Shown here: positions 17,416 through 25,945 of the stretch, one piece after another
Layout: each line of letters starts with the position of its first letter
Numbering within the stretch: the first letter of the stretch is position 1
Assembly: GCA_019638575.1 (NCBI GenBank)
Contig: JAHBTN010000003.1
Location: 62,001-126,000 of the forward strand
Source of the DNA: Ferruginibacter sp.
GTDB lineage: Bacteria > Bacteroidota > Bacteroidia > Chitinophagales > Chitinophagaceae
Reading direction: 5' to 3'
Length of the DNA: 64,000 bases
Program-made: the position numbers and the translations under genes
The notes under the pieces: model-generated
The model's input: only the letters and a program-made list of their open reading frames with translations
The model's database searches: none
Told to the model about the DNA's origin: nothing

Positions 17416-18027
17416 ATGAAACAAACTGCAAACAGGTACTTCATCATCAACAAACCATACAACATGGTTAGCCAGTTTAAAAGCTCACATGCTGTGCAAT
17501 TGCTGGGTCATCTTGATTTTGATTTTCCGCAAGGTTCACATGCTGTTGGCAGGCTTGATAATGATTCGGAAGGTTTATTGATTGTAACCACAAATAAAAA
17601 ACTTACAAGGCTTTTATTTTTGAGCGATGTACCACATACCAGAACATATTTGGTACAGGTTAACAATATTCTTTCGGATGAAAACTTAGATAAATTACGC
17701 AATGGTGTGGATATAAAAATTAAAAACGGCAGCAGTTACAAAACCAAACCAACCGATGTGCAGGTGATTGGTGATCCTCAGCATTTGTGCAAACTGGGAG
17801 ACAGGGTTACTGCATACCCGCCATTTACCTGGCTGCTGATAACACTTACCGAAGGCAAATATCACCAGGTGCGAAAAATGATTTATGCGGTGAAGCATAG
17901 GTGCAAAAGGCTTATCCGCATTTCAATTGAAGAGCTTACATTAGGCATGATGGAACCCGGTAGCGTAAAAGAAATAAATGAAGACGAATTATTCACAAAA
18001 TTAAAAATTGGGGCAAGCAATAAATAA
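17416..18027 (+). CDS. RluE/RsuA-type rRNA pseudouridine synthase
   Basis: The protein has 203 residues. The catalytic motif GRLDNDSEGLL at 45-55 places the nucleophilic Asp at 48. The compact architecture with no N-terminal S4 domain and the sequence FIINKPYNMVSQF at the start match the RluE subgroup, which in E. coli modifies 23S rRNA U2457. The exact target here is inferred. The downstream motifs EGKYHQVRKM (near 150) are conserved in the family. It follows the type B cargo gene on the same strand. Confidence 0.88.
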   Translation: MKQTANRYFIINKPYNMVSQFKSSHAVQLLGHLDFDFPQGSHAVGRLDNDSEGLLIVTTNKKLTRLLFLSDVPHTRTYLVQVNNILSDENLDKLRNGVDIKIKNGSSYKTKPTDVQVIGDPQHLCKLGDRVTAYPPFTWLLITLTEGKYHQVRKMIYAVKHRCKRLIRISIEELTLGMMEPGSVKEINEDELFTKLKIGASNK

Positions 18028-18131
18028 ACCAGATAGTACTCATCTAAATTTTATAAACAAATTATTTTTTTATGGGGATAATTTTTACAGCATGTTAACT
18101 AATTTCCATTTTCCTATTACAGCTAAATCCT

Positions 18132-18139
18132 TATGTTTG
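18132..18139 (+). promoter_or_regulatory. Possible -7 element for the 18156 gene
   Basis: TATGTTTG matches TAnnTTTG and lies 16 nt upstream of the ATG at 18156, which supports that start over the inner ATG at 18198. No convincing -33 box is seen. Confidence 0.4.
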
Positions 18140-18155
18140 CTTAAAACACACCCTA

Positions 18156-18428
18156 ATGGAATTGAAGTTTGTAAAAAACATACAATTTACAAGGCTCATG
18201 AAAATTGATGGCCGTTTAAAAGAGTTTAATTTTAGAAAACCCAATGGCCGTGAAGATGGCTTATTTACTGTAGATGTAATAGATAGTTTTGGCAAACGAA
18301 TCATTTTTAATATGGAAAAAACAAATAGCCACTGGAAAATTATTTCTGAAGAGATTCCCGGATGGTTGCTTGAAAGTGAAGATGCATTTAGTGAAATAAT
18401 AGAAGAAGAATTTAAATCGATAGCTTAA
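18156..18428 (+). CDS. Small conserved-looking hypothetical protein, 90 residues
   Basis: This soluble, acidic 90-residue protein has no signal peptide or membrane segment. It contains the stretch GREDGLFTVDVIDSFGKRI followed by charged helices and ends EEEFKSIA. I do not recognise a named family, though such short single-domain proteins are common in Chitinophagaceae. The alternative start at 18198 (MKIDGRL) begins where the sequence looks most structured; the -7 element at 18132 favours 18156. A strong bidirectional terminator follows directly. Confidence 0.65.
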   Translation: MELKFVKNIQFTRLMKIDGRLKEFNFRKPNGREDGLFTVDVIDSFGKRIIFNMEKTNSHWKIISEEIPGWLLESEDAFSEIIEEEFKSIA

Positions 18429-18440
18429 TTGAATTAAAAC

Positions 18441-18478
18441 AAAAAAGCTTCAGCCGTTATAAGCTGAAGCTTTTTTTT
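18441..18478. terminator. Bidirectional intrinsic terminator
   Basis: The perfect stem AAAAAAGCTTCAGC / GCTGAAGCTTTTTT with an 8-base loop is flanked by A- and T-runs on both sides. It lies between the convergent 18156 (+) and YceI (-) genes and can serve both. Confidence 0.88.
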
Positions 18479-18491
18479 ATTGTATTAATTT

Positions 18492-19043
18492 TTAAAAAAC
18501 TGCAGTTACATTTATTACAGGTTCTTTTGAAACCTTGCCTGCAGCCACTGCTCCTCCGTTGATGCTATAATCGGCCAGTTTAATATTAAACTTGCTACTG
18601 GCATTTATAGCAGCGCCTTTTACAGTAATAACAGCTCTTGATTCAACAGGTTGTTTTACGCCATGCATGGTTAAATAACCAGCTACTTCCACATTATAAG
18701 TTCCGTCTTTTGTAAAATTTACTTTAGCCAGGTTGATGATGCTGCCTGTAAATGAAGCGGTAGGATATTGTTCGCTGTCCATCCAACCTTTACCGTTAAA
18801 GTGCTCCTGCATTTTTGGGTTTTCAAAATTAAAGCCCTTTACACTTGCTTCAAAAGCCAGTTTGCCTGTTTTTGTATCAAGCGATGCAATTACTGTCTTG
18901 TTTTCTGCTTTAGGTAAAGCATCAAGGCTGGTTGTAGCATCAAAACCAATGATGGCCGAGGTAGTGGTTTTCTTTTGTGCAAACACATAACCTGAAGCCA
19001 CTAGTAATGCCACAAAGAGTACTGTTTTTTTCATTTTGTTCAT
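18492..19043 (-). CDS. YceI-family exported protein
   Basis: The protein has 183 residues, with a signal peptide (KKTVLFVALLVASGYVFAQ). The rest is the YceI fold, a lipocalin-like beta-barrel that binds polyisoprenoid-type hydrophobic ligands in characterised members. The family patterns EASVKGFNFENPKMQEHF, YPTASFTG and LTMHGVKQPVE are present. It is a periplasmic protein whose ligand and role here are unknown. Starts at 19043 and 19034 are both possible; the second gives a tighter signal peptide. The OB-fold gene at 19065-19523 lies 21 bases upstream on the same strand and is likely co-transcribed. Confidence 0.87.
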   Translation of the reverse strand: MNKMKKTVLFVALLVASGYVFAQKKTTTSAIIGFDATTSLDALPKAENKTVIASLDTKTGKLAFEASVKGFNFENPKMQEHFNGKGWMDSEQYPTASFTGSIINLAKVNFTKDGTYNVEVAGYLTMHGVKQPVESRAVITVKGAAINASSKFNIKLADYSINGGAVAAGKVSKEPVINVTAVF

Positions 19044-19064
19044 AGTTGTTTTAAAAGTTAATGG

Positions 19065-19523
19065 TTATTTATTTATTGTACAGCGGTTGAATGTTACATA
19101 GTTTGTTTCAAGGATAGAACTGAAAGCTCCATTGCTGCAAACACCCTTGATGGAAACCTCATCGCCCACTTTTAATGCTTTGGCTTCGGGTAAATGCTGT
19201 TGCTGAAAAGCAAAAATGATATAGGCTCCGTTAGTTGTATCGCTCATCTTTATATTGGCGGTAGTATCAGCCATTTCTATTTCAGCAATTGTACCGTTTA
19301 CAGCAATCACCTTATCTGTATATTTCTTATTAGCCATACTTAAATCGGTTTCAAACTCTTTTAAAAACGGTACTGCCTCTACTGTAAAGTCGGCTTTAAT
19401 TGTAGCTGTATCATCATGCTTCAGTGTAAACAGGTACCAAATAACGGCGGTGCCTGCCAGCAATACAATCAACAATGCTAATAGCCATTTTTTTACAACC
19501 GGTTTCTTATTTAAGGCTGTCAT
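19065..19523 (-). CDS. Membrane-anchored OB-fold (tRNA_anti-like) protein
   Basis: I take the ATG at 19523 (MTALNKK), giving 152 residues; the frame also reads open to 19568 without a better start. One N-terminal membrane segment spans about residues 12-32 (WLLALLIVLLAGTAVIWYLF). The soluble part contains a small OB-fold of the tRNA_anti-like type, with VIAVNGTIAEIEM and VGDEVSIKGVC. This family is found as periplasmic anchored proteins in Bacteroidota with no defined function. It is upstream of the YceI gene and probably in the same operon. Confidence 0.72.
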   Translation of the reverse strand: MTALNKKPVVKKWLLALLIVLLAGTAVIWYLFTLKHDDTATIKADFTVEAVPFLKEFETDLSMANKKYTDKVIAVNGTIAEIEMADTTANIKMSDTTNGAYIIFAFQQQHLPEAKALKVGDEVSIKGVCSNGAFSSILETNYVTFNRCTINK

Positions 19524-19690
19524 CTGTCTTATTTTTTTTTGACGAGCGAAGATACAATGTTTAACCACTGAAATTTTATTATTTATATGAAAACAGTTAA
19601 TAAAAACCTAAAAAAAATAACTTACTTGCAGCAAGGTTTAATAACACCATTTACTACTTATCATAATACCATTAACTTTACCACCTGTTA

Positions 19691-20650
19691 ATGGCCTTAA
19701 CCACAAACATACATATTGCAAGGTGGCTGCAGCTTTACAAAAAGTTATTGCTGTTTGCCATTTCATCTCTTCTTTACTATACGAGTGTTGGGGAGTATTT
19801 AGTTGCCGCACCTGTTAGCATAACCGTTCAAAAATCCACAGCAAAACAAGCATTAGATTATATAGACAGTTTTGATTTTACCGGCAGCGATAAAGTATGG
19901 CCCAATGTAAAACACAACCTGTTTATAAAAAATATACAAAAAAACATACTTCATCCCATCAACATCTATCCCGGCGAGGGTACCTATTTTTGTGCTTATT
20001 CGGCACTATCATACCTGCTGTTGCAGGAAGACCCTTTAGGTTATGCAAAATTCATTAGCAGCCTTTATAAAAATGGTAAAGCAATATTCAGGGATGTAAT
20101 GTATGAGCCATCAGATGCAATTAAAAGAGAAGCAGGTTTGCTGAAGTATAAAGGCATCATGGATATACAGCCTGCCGACCAAATGTGGTTTCTTACACTT
20201 GCCGACCATTTCAAAGGCTATCTTAATATTTTTAACAGGAAATATGACCTGGGTGATGAAAGTACGTTTTGGGCATCGGTTAACTATGCCAAGTTTAACA
20301 GGATGGGCAAAAAACTACTTGAGTGCAAAATTGAATCAAAAGGAAGTGATTTTTTAAGGCCAAGGATAAAAAACCTATATGAATATATTGCTGAAAAACT
20401 AAAAAAAGGCAAAGTTGTGCTGTACATCAACAACAGGATTGTGCATAAGAAAAATCATGTAAAAATAAAACTGGCAGTGCCTACGCACTTTATTGTGATA
20501 GAAAAGATAAGCAAGGTAAACGATGTAATAACACTTGTTTATTGGGACAATGGCGGCTGTACCCTGATACAATTATCGCCGGCATTTTTAAAAAGGATTG
20601 TTTATGGTATAACAAGTTTTGTAAATCAGCAGGCAGATGAAAACAAATAA
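19691..20650 (+). CDS. Uncharacterised exported protein, candidate papain-like (C39/transglutaminase-type) cysteine hydrolase
   Basis: The protein has 319 residues. An N-terminal hydrophobic segment (about 17-42) suggests export or membrane anchoring. I do not recognise a named family. The order of candidate catalytic residues is papain-like: Cys101 in GTYFCAYSAL at the start of a helix, then His266 in VPTHFIVIEK on a strand, then Asp286/Asn287 in YWDNGG. The spacing and local context recall C39-type and related peptidases, though this is inference from pattern only. A -7-like TAACTTTA lies just upstream. The gene overlaps the next one by 14 bases, so the two are translated together. Confidence 0.6.
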   Translation: MALTTNIHIARWLQLYKKLLLFAISSLLYYTSVGEYLVAAPVSITVQKSTAKQALDYIDSFDFTGSDKVWPNVKHNLFIKNIQKNILHPINIYPGEGTYFCAYSALSYLLLQEDPLGYAKFISSLYKNGKAIFRDVMYEPSDAIKREAGLLKYKGIMDIQPADQMWFLTLADHFKGYLNIFNRKYDLGDESTFWASVNYAKFNRMGKKLLECKIESKGSDFLRPRIKNLYEYIAEKLKKGKVVLYINNRIVHKKNHVKIKLAVPTHFIVIEKISKVNDVITLVYWDNGGCTLIQLSPAFLKRIVYGITSFVNQQADENK

Positions 20651-21242
20651 AAAAATATTGCTACCAGCTTTGTTCATTGCAGTGATGCTGTATTCCTGTT
20701 CGCCAAAAAATATTTCTACAAAATATTATTATCAAAATGAAAAGGTGCTGGATAGTATTGAAGAAACGTATAAGGAAATAAACAGCTCCACCCCTTTTGA
20801 TGTTGGGTTTACAAGCAAGGATTTTACGATTGTTTCGTTGGGCATATTAACCGACAGTTTAAAATACATTTACGAATTTAAAGTTGGTGATAACAGGCTT
20901 GCCGATACACTTAAAAAATTCGGATTACCGGTAAAACCGGTTATTGAACTGGTAAAGCAGATGCAATCTATACGCTGCACATGGATAAGCAGCTATGATT
21001 ATTATACCGATGAAAAAAAACAGGAACTCATCTTCATGTCTATAAAACCTGTGGCCTTAAACGCACCCTTATCCTACAAAAAATATTATATACTCACTTA
21101 TTTTCAGCAGCCACAGTATTTTGATAATGACGGCCTGCTGCTTGAAAGGCGAAAACTGAAAAGGCTACGTAAGATTAATGGAGAGATTTTTAAACGCATT
21201 AACGACAAAGTTTGTTATACGGTTTCTACTACATACAGATAA
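20637..21242 (+). CDS. Uncharacterised lipoprotein, partner of the 19691 gene
   Basis: The protein has 201 residues. A lipoprotein signal ends at Cys21 (MLYSC). The mature part is rich in Tyr/Lys, with an alternating strand and helix pattern, and has no recognised domain. It starts inside the end of the upstream candidate hydrolase (14-base overlap), so tight translational coupling is likely and the products may act together at the periplasmic side of a membrane. The C-terminus is basic (RRKLKRLRKING). No homology is claimed. Confidence 0.6.
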   Translation: MKTNKKILLPALFIAVMLYSCSPKNISTKYYYQNEKVLDSIEETYKEINSSTPFDVGFTSKDFTIVSLGILTDSLKYIYEFKVGDNRLADTLKKFGLPVKPVIELVKQMQSIRCTWISSYDYYTDEKKQELIFMSIKPVALNAPLSYKKYYILTYFQQPQYFDNDGLLLERRKLKRLRKINGEIFKRINDKVCYTVSTTYR

Positions 21243-21339
21243 GTACCAACTGCCAGCCAATATCTTTATTTGTTTAGTATAATTGATATAAAAACATTTT
21301 TTGTGCTTATTTCTTTAAAAGAAAAGATAACAAGTATGT

Positions 21340-21966
21340 TTAAACAAATTTTGTGAACAACAATTTTACTGCAAAAAAAATTATCAAGGCACTCATGCCA
21401 TATCTCATCCACTGCTGGTATCTTTCATTTGTAAAAAACTGACGGGAAGCAAATCCTGCAAAAAAAATAATGATACAGTTTGTTAAAAAGCTAAATACCA
21501 TTTGCAAACCACCTAACAATATATTTTGTGTCAATAAATGTCCTCTTAAAGGATGAATAAACTGTGGTATCAATGAAAAATATAAAACCATTGAACCGGG
21601 ATTAACCAAATTATATATAAAGCCCCTGGTATAAAATCGTTTTAATGGCAACTGTGTTTTTGTTTCTTCTTCAAGATCCAGTTTTATAGTTCGTAAATTT
21701 TTAAATGCCAGGTAAAAAAGATAAGCGATACCACAATAACGCAATATATCAAGTGAATGAGGCATGGCCATCAGTATTGCTGTAAGGCCAAAAACTACAG
21801 CAGATATATGAATCACAAATGCACTGGCGATACCTGCAGCTGTTGCCCAGCCTGCTTTACGGCCATACTCAAAAGTATAGGTGAGGTACAATACCATATT
21901 AGGGCCCGGTACAATAGCAAATACAATTACAAACGTAATATATGCAAGCAGTTCGTTTATCGGCAT
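21340..21966 (-). CDS. LysE/RhtB-family amino-acid exporter
   Basis: The protein has 208 residues with six hydrophobic segments in the LysE arrangement. The N-terminal motif FVIVFAIVPGPNMVLYLT (about 13-30) is the family signature, and GIAYLFYLAFKNLR follows in the fourth segment region. It is an inner-membrane exporter of amino acids or related small molecules; the substrate cannot be read from sequence. It stands between a convergent lipoprotein gene and the Smr gene upstream. Confidence 0.85.
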   Translation of the reverse strand: MPINELLAYITFVIVFAIVPGPNMVLYLTYTFEYGRKAGWATAAGIASAFVIHISAVVFGLTAILMAMPHSLDILRYCGIAYLFYLAFKNLRTIKLDLEEETKTQLPLKRFYTRGFIYNLVNPGSMVLYFSLIPQFIHPLRGHLLTQNILLGGLQMVFSFLTNCIIIFFAGFASRQFFTNERYQQWMRYGMSALIIFFAVKLLFTKFV

Positions 21967-22015
21967 CTTATAATTTTACAATACTTAAAAGGCGATAACT
22001 GGAATGTAAATGCTA

Positions 22016-23029
22016 TTAATAACCAAAATAAATTTCGGTAGCGCCATCGCCATACAAATGGCTATACCTGTTCACATAAGATTTCACTTCTTTCTTTTGT
22101 TTAAGTATTTCATGAATCTCATCTCTTAATTTACCAACACCCACACCATGTATCACTGTTAATGATGGCAGGTTATGCGCTACTGCCAGTTCGTAATATT
22201 TTTCAAATGCCTCTAACTGCATGTTGAGTATTTGAAAATTTTCCAGGTGTTCCCAATCATCGGTAAGTTTTTCTATATGCAAATCAACAACCGACCTTGC
22301 CGGCTGCAGGTTGTGCCTTATTTTTGCAGCATCATAAATTCTAAACCCTGCATTGCCAAGCCTGCTCACATCCACTTTTTCTTCTTCCATCTTGTCTGGA
22401 TATTCATCTAAAAGCAGGTACGAAAAACCCGGCTCGTTCTTTAATTGTATTTCTTCGATCTTTTTAAAAAGTTGTTTGGCTTTTAGTTTTAAAGATGTTT
22501 CAAAATATGGCGCTTTGTTTTTAACCGGCTCTTTAAGCGAAAACTCAAATTCAAACCTCGGACTGTCGCTCAGGTTTTCAAACTTTACATCATGCAGGTA
22601 AAAATCACTGAGAGGCTCAATGCAATTCTTTAATTCAAAATCACTGGCGCCGGCAATAAAAAGATTATAAGTAAAATTATAAGCAACCGTATCCTGGTTT
22701 ACCAGGTATAATTTCAGTTTCTCAACAATTTCATCATCAAAAATATCCTTGCTGAAAACAGGCATGAAGGTCACTATTATTCCCTTGCCCTCCTTTTGTT
22801 TTGGCCCGGCTTTTTCTTTTTGCACCTGGTCGATAAACACTTTTGCTTTTTTCTCTTTTCTTTTTTGGGAGAACATTTTAAAATACGGAAAATCTATCTG
22901 GTCGGTATAGGCAGGAAATTTCACTCCCTTAACTTCAATCAGCACCATGTTCTCATTCATAATCTCCAACACTGTGCCTTCTTCTTCTGTAAGTAAAACA
23001 ATAATCTTATCGCCTGGCTGGTATTTCAT
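22016..23029 (-). CDS. DUF2027 and Smr-domain protein
   Basis: I place the start at the ATG at 23029 (MKYQPGD), giving 337 residues; the longer frame would begin with GTG at 23053. Residues of about 1-60 have a beta-rich domain (GDKIIVLLTEEEGTVLEI) like that of MutS2-associated proteins. A middle Bacteroidota-specific DUF2027 region follows. The C-terminal roughly 85 residues are an Smr domain (VDLHIEKL, then TVIHGVGVGKLRDEI), which in MutS2 and other proteins is a nicking endonuclease or nucleic-acid-binding module. The HGxG motif is intact. The role, possibly in ribosome or DNA surveillance, is inference. Confidence 0.83.
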   Translation of the reverse strand: MKYQPGDKIIVLLTEEEGTVLEIMNENMVLIEVKGVKFPAYTDQIDFPYFKMFSQKRKEKKAKVFIDQVQKEKAGPKQKEGKGIIVTFMPVFSKDIFDDEIVEKLKLYLVNQDTVAYNFTYNLFIAGASDFELKNCIEPLSDFYLHDVKFENLSDSPRFEFEFSLKEPVKNKAPYFETSLKLKAKQLFKKIEEIQLKNEPGFSYLLLDEYPDKMEEEKVDVSRLGNAGFRIYDAAKIRHNLQPARSVVDLHIEKLTDDWEHLENFQILNMQLEAFEKYYELAVAHNLPSLTVIHGVGVGKLRDEIHEILKQKKEVKSYVNRYSHLYGDGATEIYFGY

Positions 23030-23041
23030 TTTGTATAAATT

Positions 23042-23078
23042 AAAAAACGGCACAAAGTTAATTCACTTGTGCCGTTTT
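23042..23078 (-). terminator. Intrinsic terminator after the APC permease
   Basis: The 12-bp stem AAAACGGCACAA / TTGTGCCGTTTT, with an 11-base loop, is followed on the minus strand by a T-rich run (TTTTTTAATTT). It lies between the permease stop at 23097 and the Smr start, so the two genes are probably separate transcripts. Confidence 0.76.
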
Positions 23079-23096
23079 CAAATTAGATGATTATTT

Positions 23097-24845
23097 TTAA
23101 ACAGCGCCTGTTGCCAGCCTGCTCTTTTTATAACCATACAAGAAGTAAATAATAAGCCCTAATATGAGCCAGCCAATAAACCATGCCCAGTTATTTTTTG
23201 TCATGCCCGTAAGCAGGTACATGCAGGTGATGAGGCCCATCATCGGTATCAGCGAATATTTCTTAAACATAGTTACAACGGCCAATATCAATGCACTTAT
23301 CCAAAAAATAATCAGTGTTATATTTGGTGTAGCCAAATCCATAAAACTTAATTTTCCAGCCACATAATCGGCATTGCCACTGAAATCGAAATTAAACATA
23401 TCCGAAAAATAAGTTTTGGATAATGAATAGGCAGTAATTATTCCTCCCAAAACAACCAACGGAAAAATAAACTGGCTGTTGATATACGGCAGATGGAACC
23501 TGCCACTTATTTTTTCTTTTGCCGGCAGGAACAATACGCCTCCGCACACCAGCACAAAAGCAAATAAGGTAGCAATGCTTGTAAAGTCGAGTACAAAATT
23601 TTTATCGGTAAATAAAATTGGCAATCCCACTACCAGCCCGGTGATAATTGTTGCAAAAGAAGGTGTCTTATATTTTTTGTGAATCTTTTGAAATGCAGGC
23701 GGTAAAAGGCCATCACGGCTCATGCTCATCCAAATACGTGGCTGCCCCATTTGAAAAACAAGTAACACACTTGTCATTGCAATAACAGCGGCTACCGCCA
23801 CAAACAACTGCATCCAGCCTACATTAAGGTTTTGTTTTTCAAAAATAAAAGCCAATGGGTCTCCCACTCCATCAAACTTACGGTAATTAACAGCGCCTGT
23901 TAAAACCAGCGATAATAAAATATAAACGATAGTACAAATCACCAGCGAAAGTATCATACCTCTTGGCAGGTCTCTTTGCGGATTTTTACTTTCTTCGGCC
24001 AATACACTTACTGCATCAAATCCTATATAGGCAAAAAATACACCGCTCACGGCAGCCATCACACCACCAAATCCGTTGGGCATAACGGTTCTTACGCCAT
24101 TGTCATCAGGCGGTGTCCAGTTAAAAGTTAACCCGTTCGAAAAAATTAAATATCCGCCTACCAATATAACAAGTAATACCACAGCCAGTTTCAACATCAC
24201 CATAATGTTGCTGAAATTGCGGCTTTCTTTTATTCCACGGTAAACAAGGTAAGTGATTAGTAAATTAATGATAAGCGCCGGCAGGTCGAAAATGATTCTT
24301 AAACTTCCAAGCAATGGTGCATTATTCCATGCATCAATATCTGCAGGGTTGCCGCCACTTGTTGCTGCATATTTTGCCTCCACGTAACTTGTACTTAGCC
24401 AGTTGGGGATATGCACACCCACTTTACTCATAAAGGAAGTAAAATAATCGCTCCAGCTAAATGCCACATAAATATTACCGATAGAATATTCCATAATGAG
24501 CGCCCAGCCAATTATCCAGGCAAACAATTCGCCAAACGAAGCATACGCATACGTATAAGCGCTGCCGGCTACCGGTATCCTGCTGGCAAACTCCGAATAA
24601 CAAAGTGCTGTAAACCCACAGGCAATGGCTGTGATAATAAAAAGAACTGCCACACCGGGGCCGCCATCAAAAACCGCAGCACCCAGGCTGCTAAAACTAC
24701 CAGCGCCAATGATAGCAGCAATACCAAAAAAAGTAAGGTCACGTAAGGTAAGCACCCTTTTTAATCCTCCGCCACCATGCGTATCATCACTTCCTTCTGC
24801 TAAAATATTTTCAATCTTTTTTGTCCTGAATAAAGAATTGGCCAT
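23097..24845 (-). CDS. APC-superfamily amino-acid permease (cationic-type)
   Basis: The protein has 582 residues with about 12-14 hydrophobic segments. The N-terminus (residues of about 25-75) shows the APC signature GLKRVLTLRDLTFFGIAAIIGAGSF and a charged cytoplasmic tail. Length and the GVFFAYIGFDAVSVLAEESKNP region near 275 resemble the cationic amino-acid transporter (CAT/YfnA) branch, though substrate assignment is not possible from sequence. It is an inner-membrane secondary transporter. A clear intrinsic terminator follows. Confidence 0.88.
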   Translation of the reverse strand: MANSLFRTKKIENILAEGSDDTHGGGGLKRVLTLRDLTFFGIAAIIGAGSFSSLGAAVFDGGPGVAVLFIITAIACGFTALCYSEFASRIPVAGSAYTYAYASFGELFAWIIGWALIMEYSIGNIYVAFSWSDYFTSFMSKVGVHIPNWLSTSYVEAKYAATSGGNPADIDAWNNAPLLGSLRIIFDLPALIINLLITYLVYRGIKESRNFSNIMVMLKLAVVLLVILVGGYLIFSNGLTFNWTPPDDNGVRTVMPNGFGGVMAAVSGVFFAYIGFDAVSVLAEESKNPQRDLPRGMILSLVICTIVYILLSLVLTGAVNYRKFDGVGDPLAFIFEKQNLNVGWMQLFVAVAAVIAMTSVLLVFQMGQPRIWMSMSRDGLLPPAFQKIHKKYKTPSFATIITGLVVGLPILFTDKNFVLDFTSIATLFAFVLVCGGVLFLPAKEKISGRFHLPYINSQFIFPLVVLGGIITAYSLSKTYFSDMFNFDFSGNADYVAGKLSFMDLATPNITLIIFWISALILAVVTMFKKYSLIPMMGLITCMYLLTGMTKNNWAWFIGWLILGLIIYFLYGYKKSRLATGAV

Positions 24846-24930
24846 GTTGGTTTTGGTTTAATTAAAAAGGAAATTAAGAAAAATATTTTTATTTATACCT
24901 GTAAAGCAAAACACTGGCACACCAAATTGT

Positions 24931-25896
24931 TTAACTCTCTCTCATCATTAAATAATCGGCCAGTTCCTGCAATGGTTTTTTTCTTTTAGATAATACAGCA
25001 GTTTCTTCTAAATGCATCAATGCAGTTTGCAGGTATTTATTTTTCAGTTGCTGTGCCCAGTCATCCACTTTGCAGTCTTTAAAAATCTGCAATATTTTTT
25101 CTACTTTATCGGCAGGATTATTTTTAATCAACAATTTTAATTCATTCAACTGCTGCGTATTTGCTGTTTCAAAAGCATGAATCATTAAAAAAGTTTTTTT
25201 GTTGGCCATGATATCGCCTCCAACTTTTTTACCAAATTTTTCGGGGTTACCAAACGCATCCAAATAATCATCCTGCACCTGGAAAGCCACGCCAAGATTT
25301 TTGCCAAACTCATATAAATGGTTTTGATTGCCCTCGCCGGCACCACCCAAAATGGCGCCCAGCTTTAAACTTGCAGCCAGCAATACCGATGTTTTTAATG
25401 TAATCATATTTACATATTCACCCATCTGCACCATGTCTCTTTTTTCAAAATCCATATCCAACTGCTGCCCTTCGCAAACTGCACTTGCCGTATTATTAAA
25501 AAGGTATAAAACTTTTTGCAGCATGGCGGGCCTAATCTTATTAAGGTATTCATATGCTTTTACAAACATTACATCGCCTGCCAGCAGGGCTGTAGATTCG
25601 CCGTATTTTTCATGCACCGTTTGCATCCCCCGCCTGAGCGGCGCTTTATCCATTATATCGTCGTGTATTAAACTGAAATTATGAAACAACTCTATGGCAG
25701 TTGCTGCATGATAAGCATCGGGGTCAATATCATTAAAAAGCTGGTTGCCCATCAGCACACAAACAGGGCGTATGCGTTTACCTCCAATTCCTAAAATATA
25801 TGCTGCAGGTTGGTATAAAGTACCCGGCTCATCAGGAAAATGGCGGCTTTTAAATTTATCTTCAAATAATTTGGAAAGTTCTATGAATGAATGCAT
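24931..25896 (-). CDS. Polyprenyl diphosphate synthase (GGPP/FPP type)
   Basis: The protein has 321 residues, the usual length for trans-isoprenyl diphosphate synthases. It condenses isopentenyl diphosphate onto allylic diphosphates, supplying precursors for quinone, carotenoid or cell-wall lipid carriers. The first aspartate-rich motif DDIMD is at 79-83, and the second is DDYLD (near 213), followed by KKVGGDIMANKKT. GGKRIRP (38-44) is also conserved. Product chain length is not determinable. It is 49 bases downstream of the RNase R gene on the same strand. Confidence 0.9.
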   Translation of the reverse strand: MHSFIELSKLFEDKFKSRHFPDEPGTLYQPAAYILGIGGKRIRPVCVLMGNQLFNDIDPDAYHAATAIELFHNFSLIHDDIMDKAPLRRGMQTVHEKYGESTALLAGDVMFVKAYEYLNKIRPAMLQKVLYLFNNTASAVCEGQQLDMDFEKRDMVQMGEYVNMITLKTSVLLAASLKLGAILGGAGEGNQNHLYEFGKNLGVAFQVQDDYLDAFGNPEKFGKKVGGDIMANKKTFLMIHAFETANTQQLNELKLLIKNNPADKVEKILQIFKDCKVDDWAQQLKNKYLQTALMHLEETAVLSKRKKPLQELADYLMMRES

Positions 25897-25945
25897 GTAA
25901 GGCTATAAGTTTAATATCGAATTAGATTTATTAAACCCAATTTAA

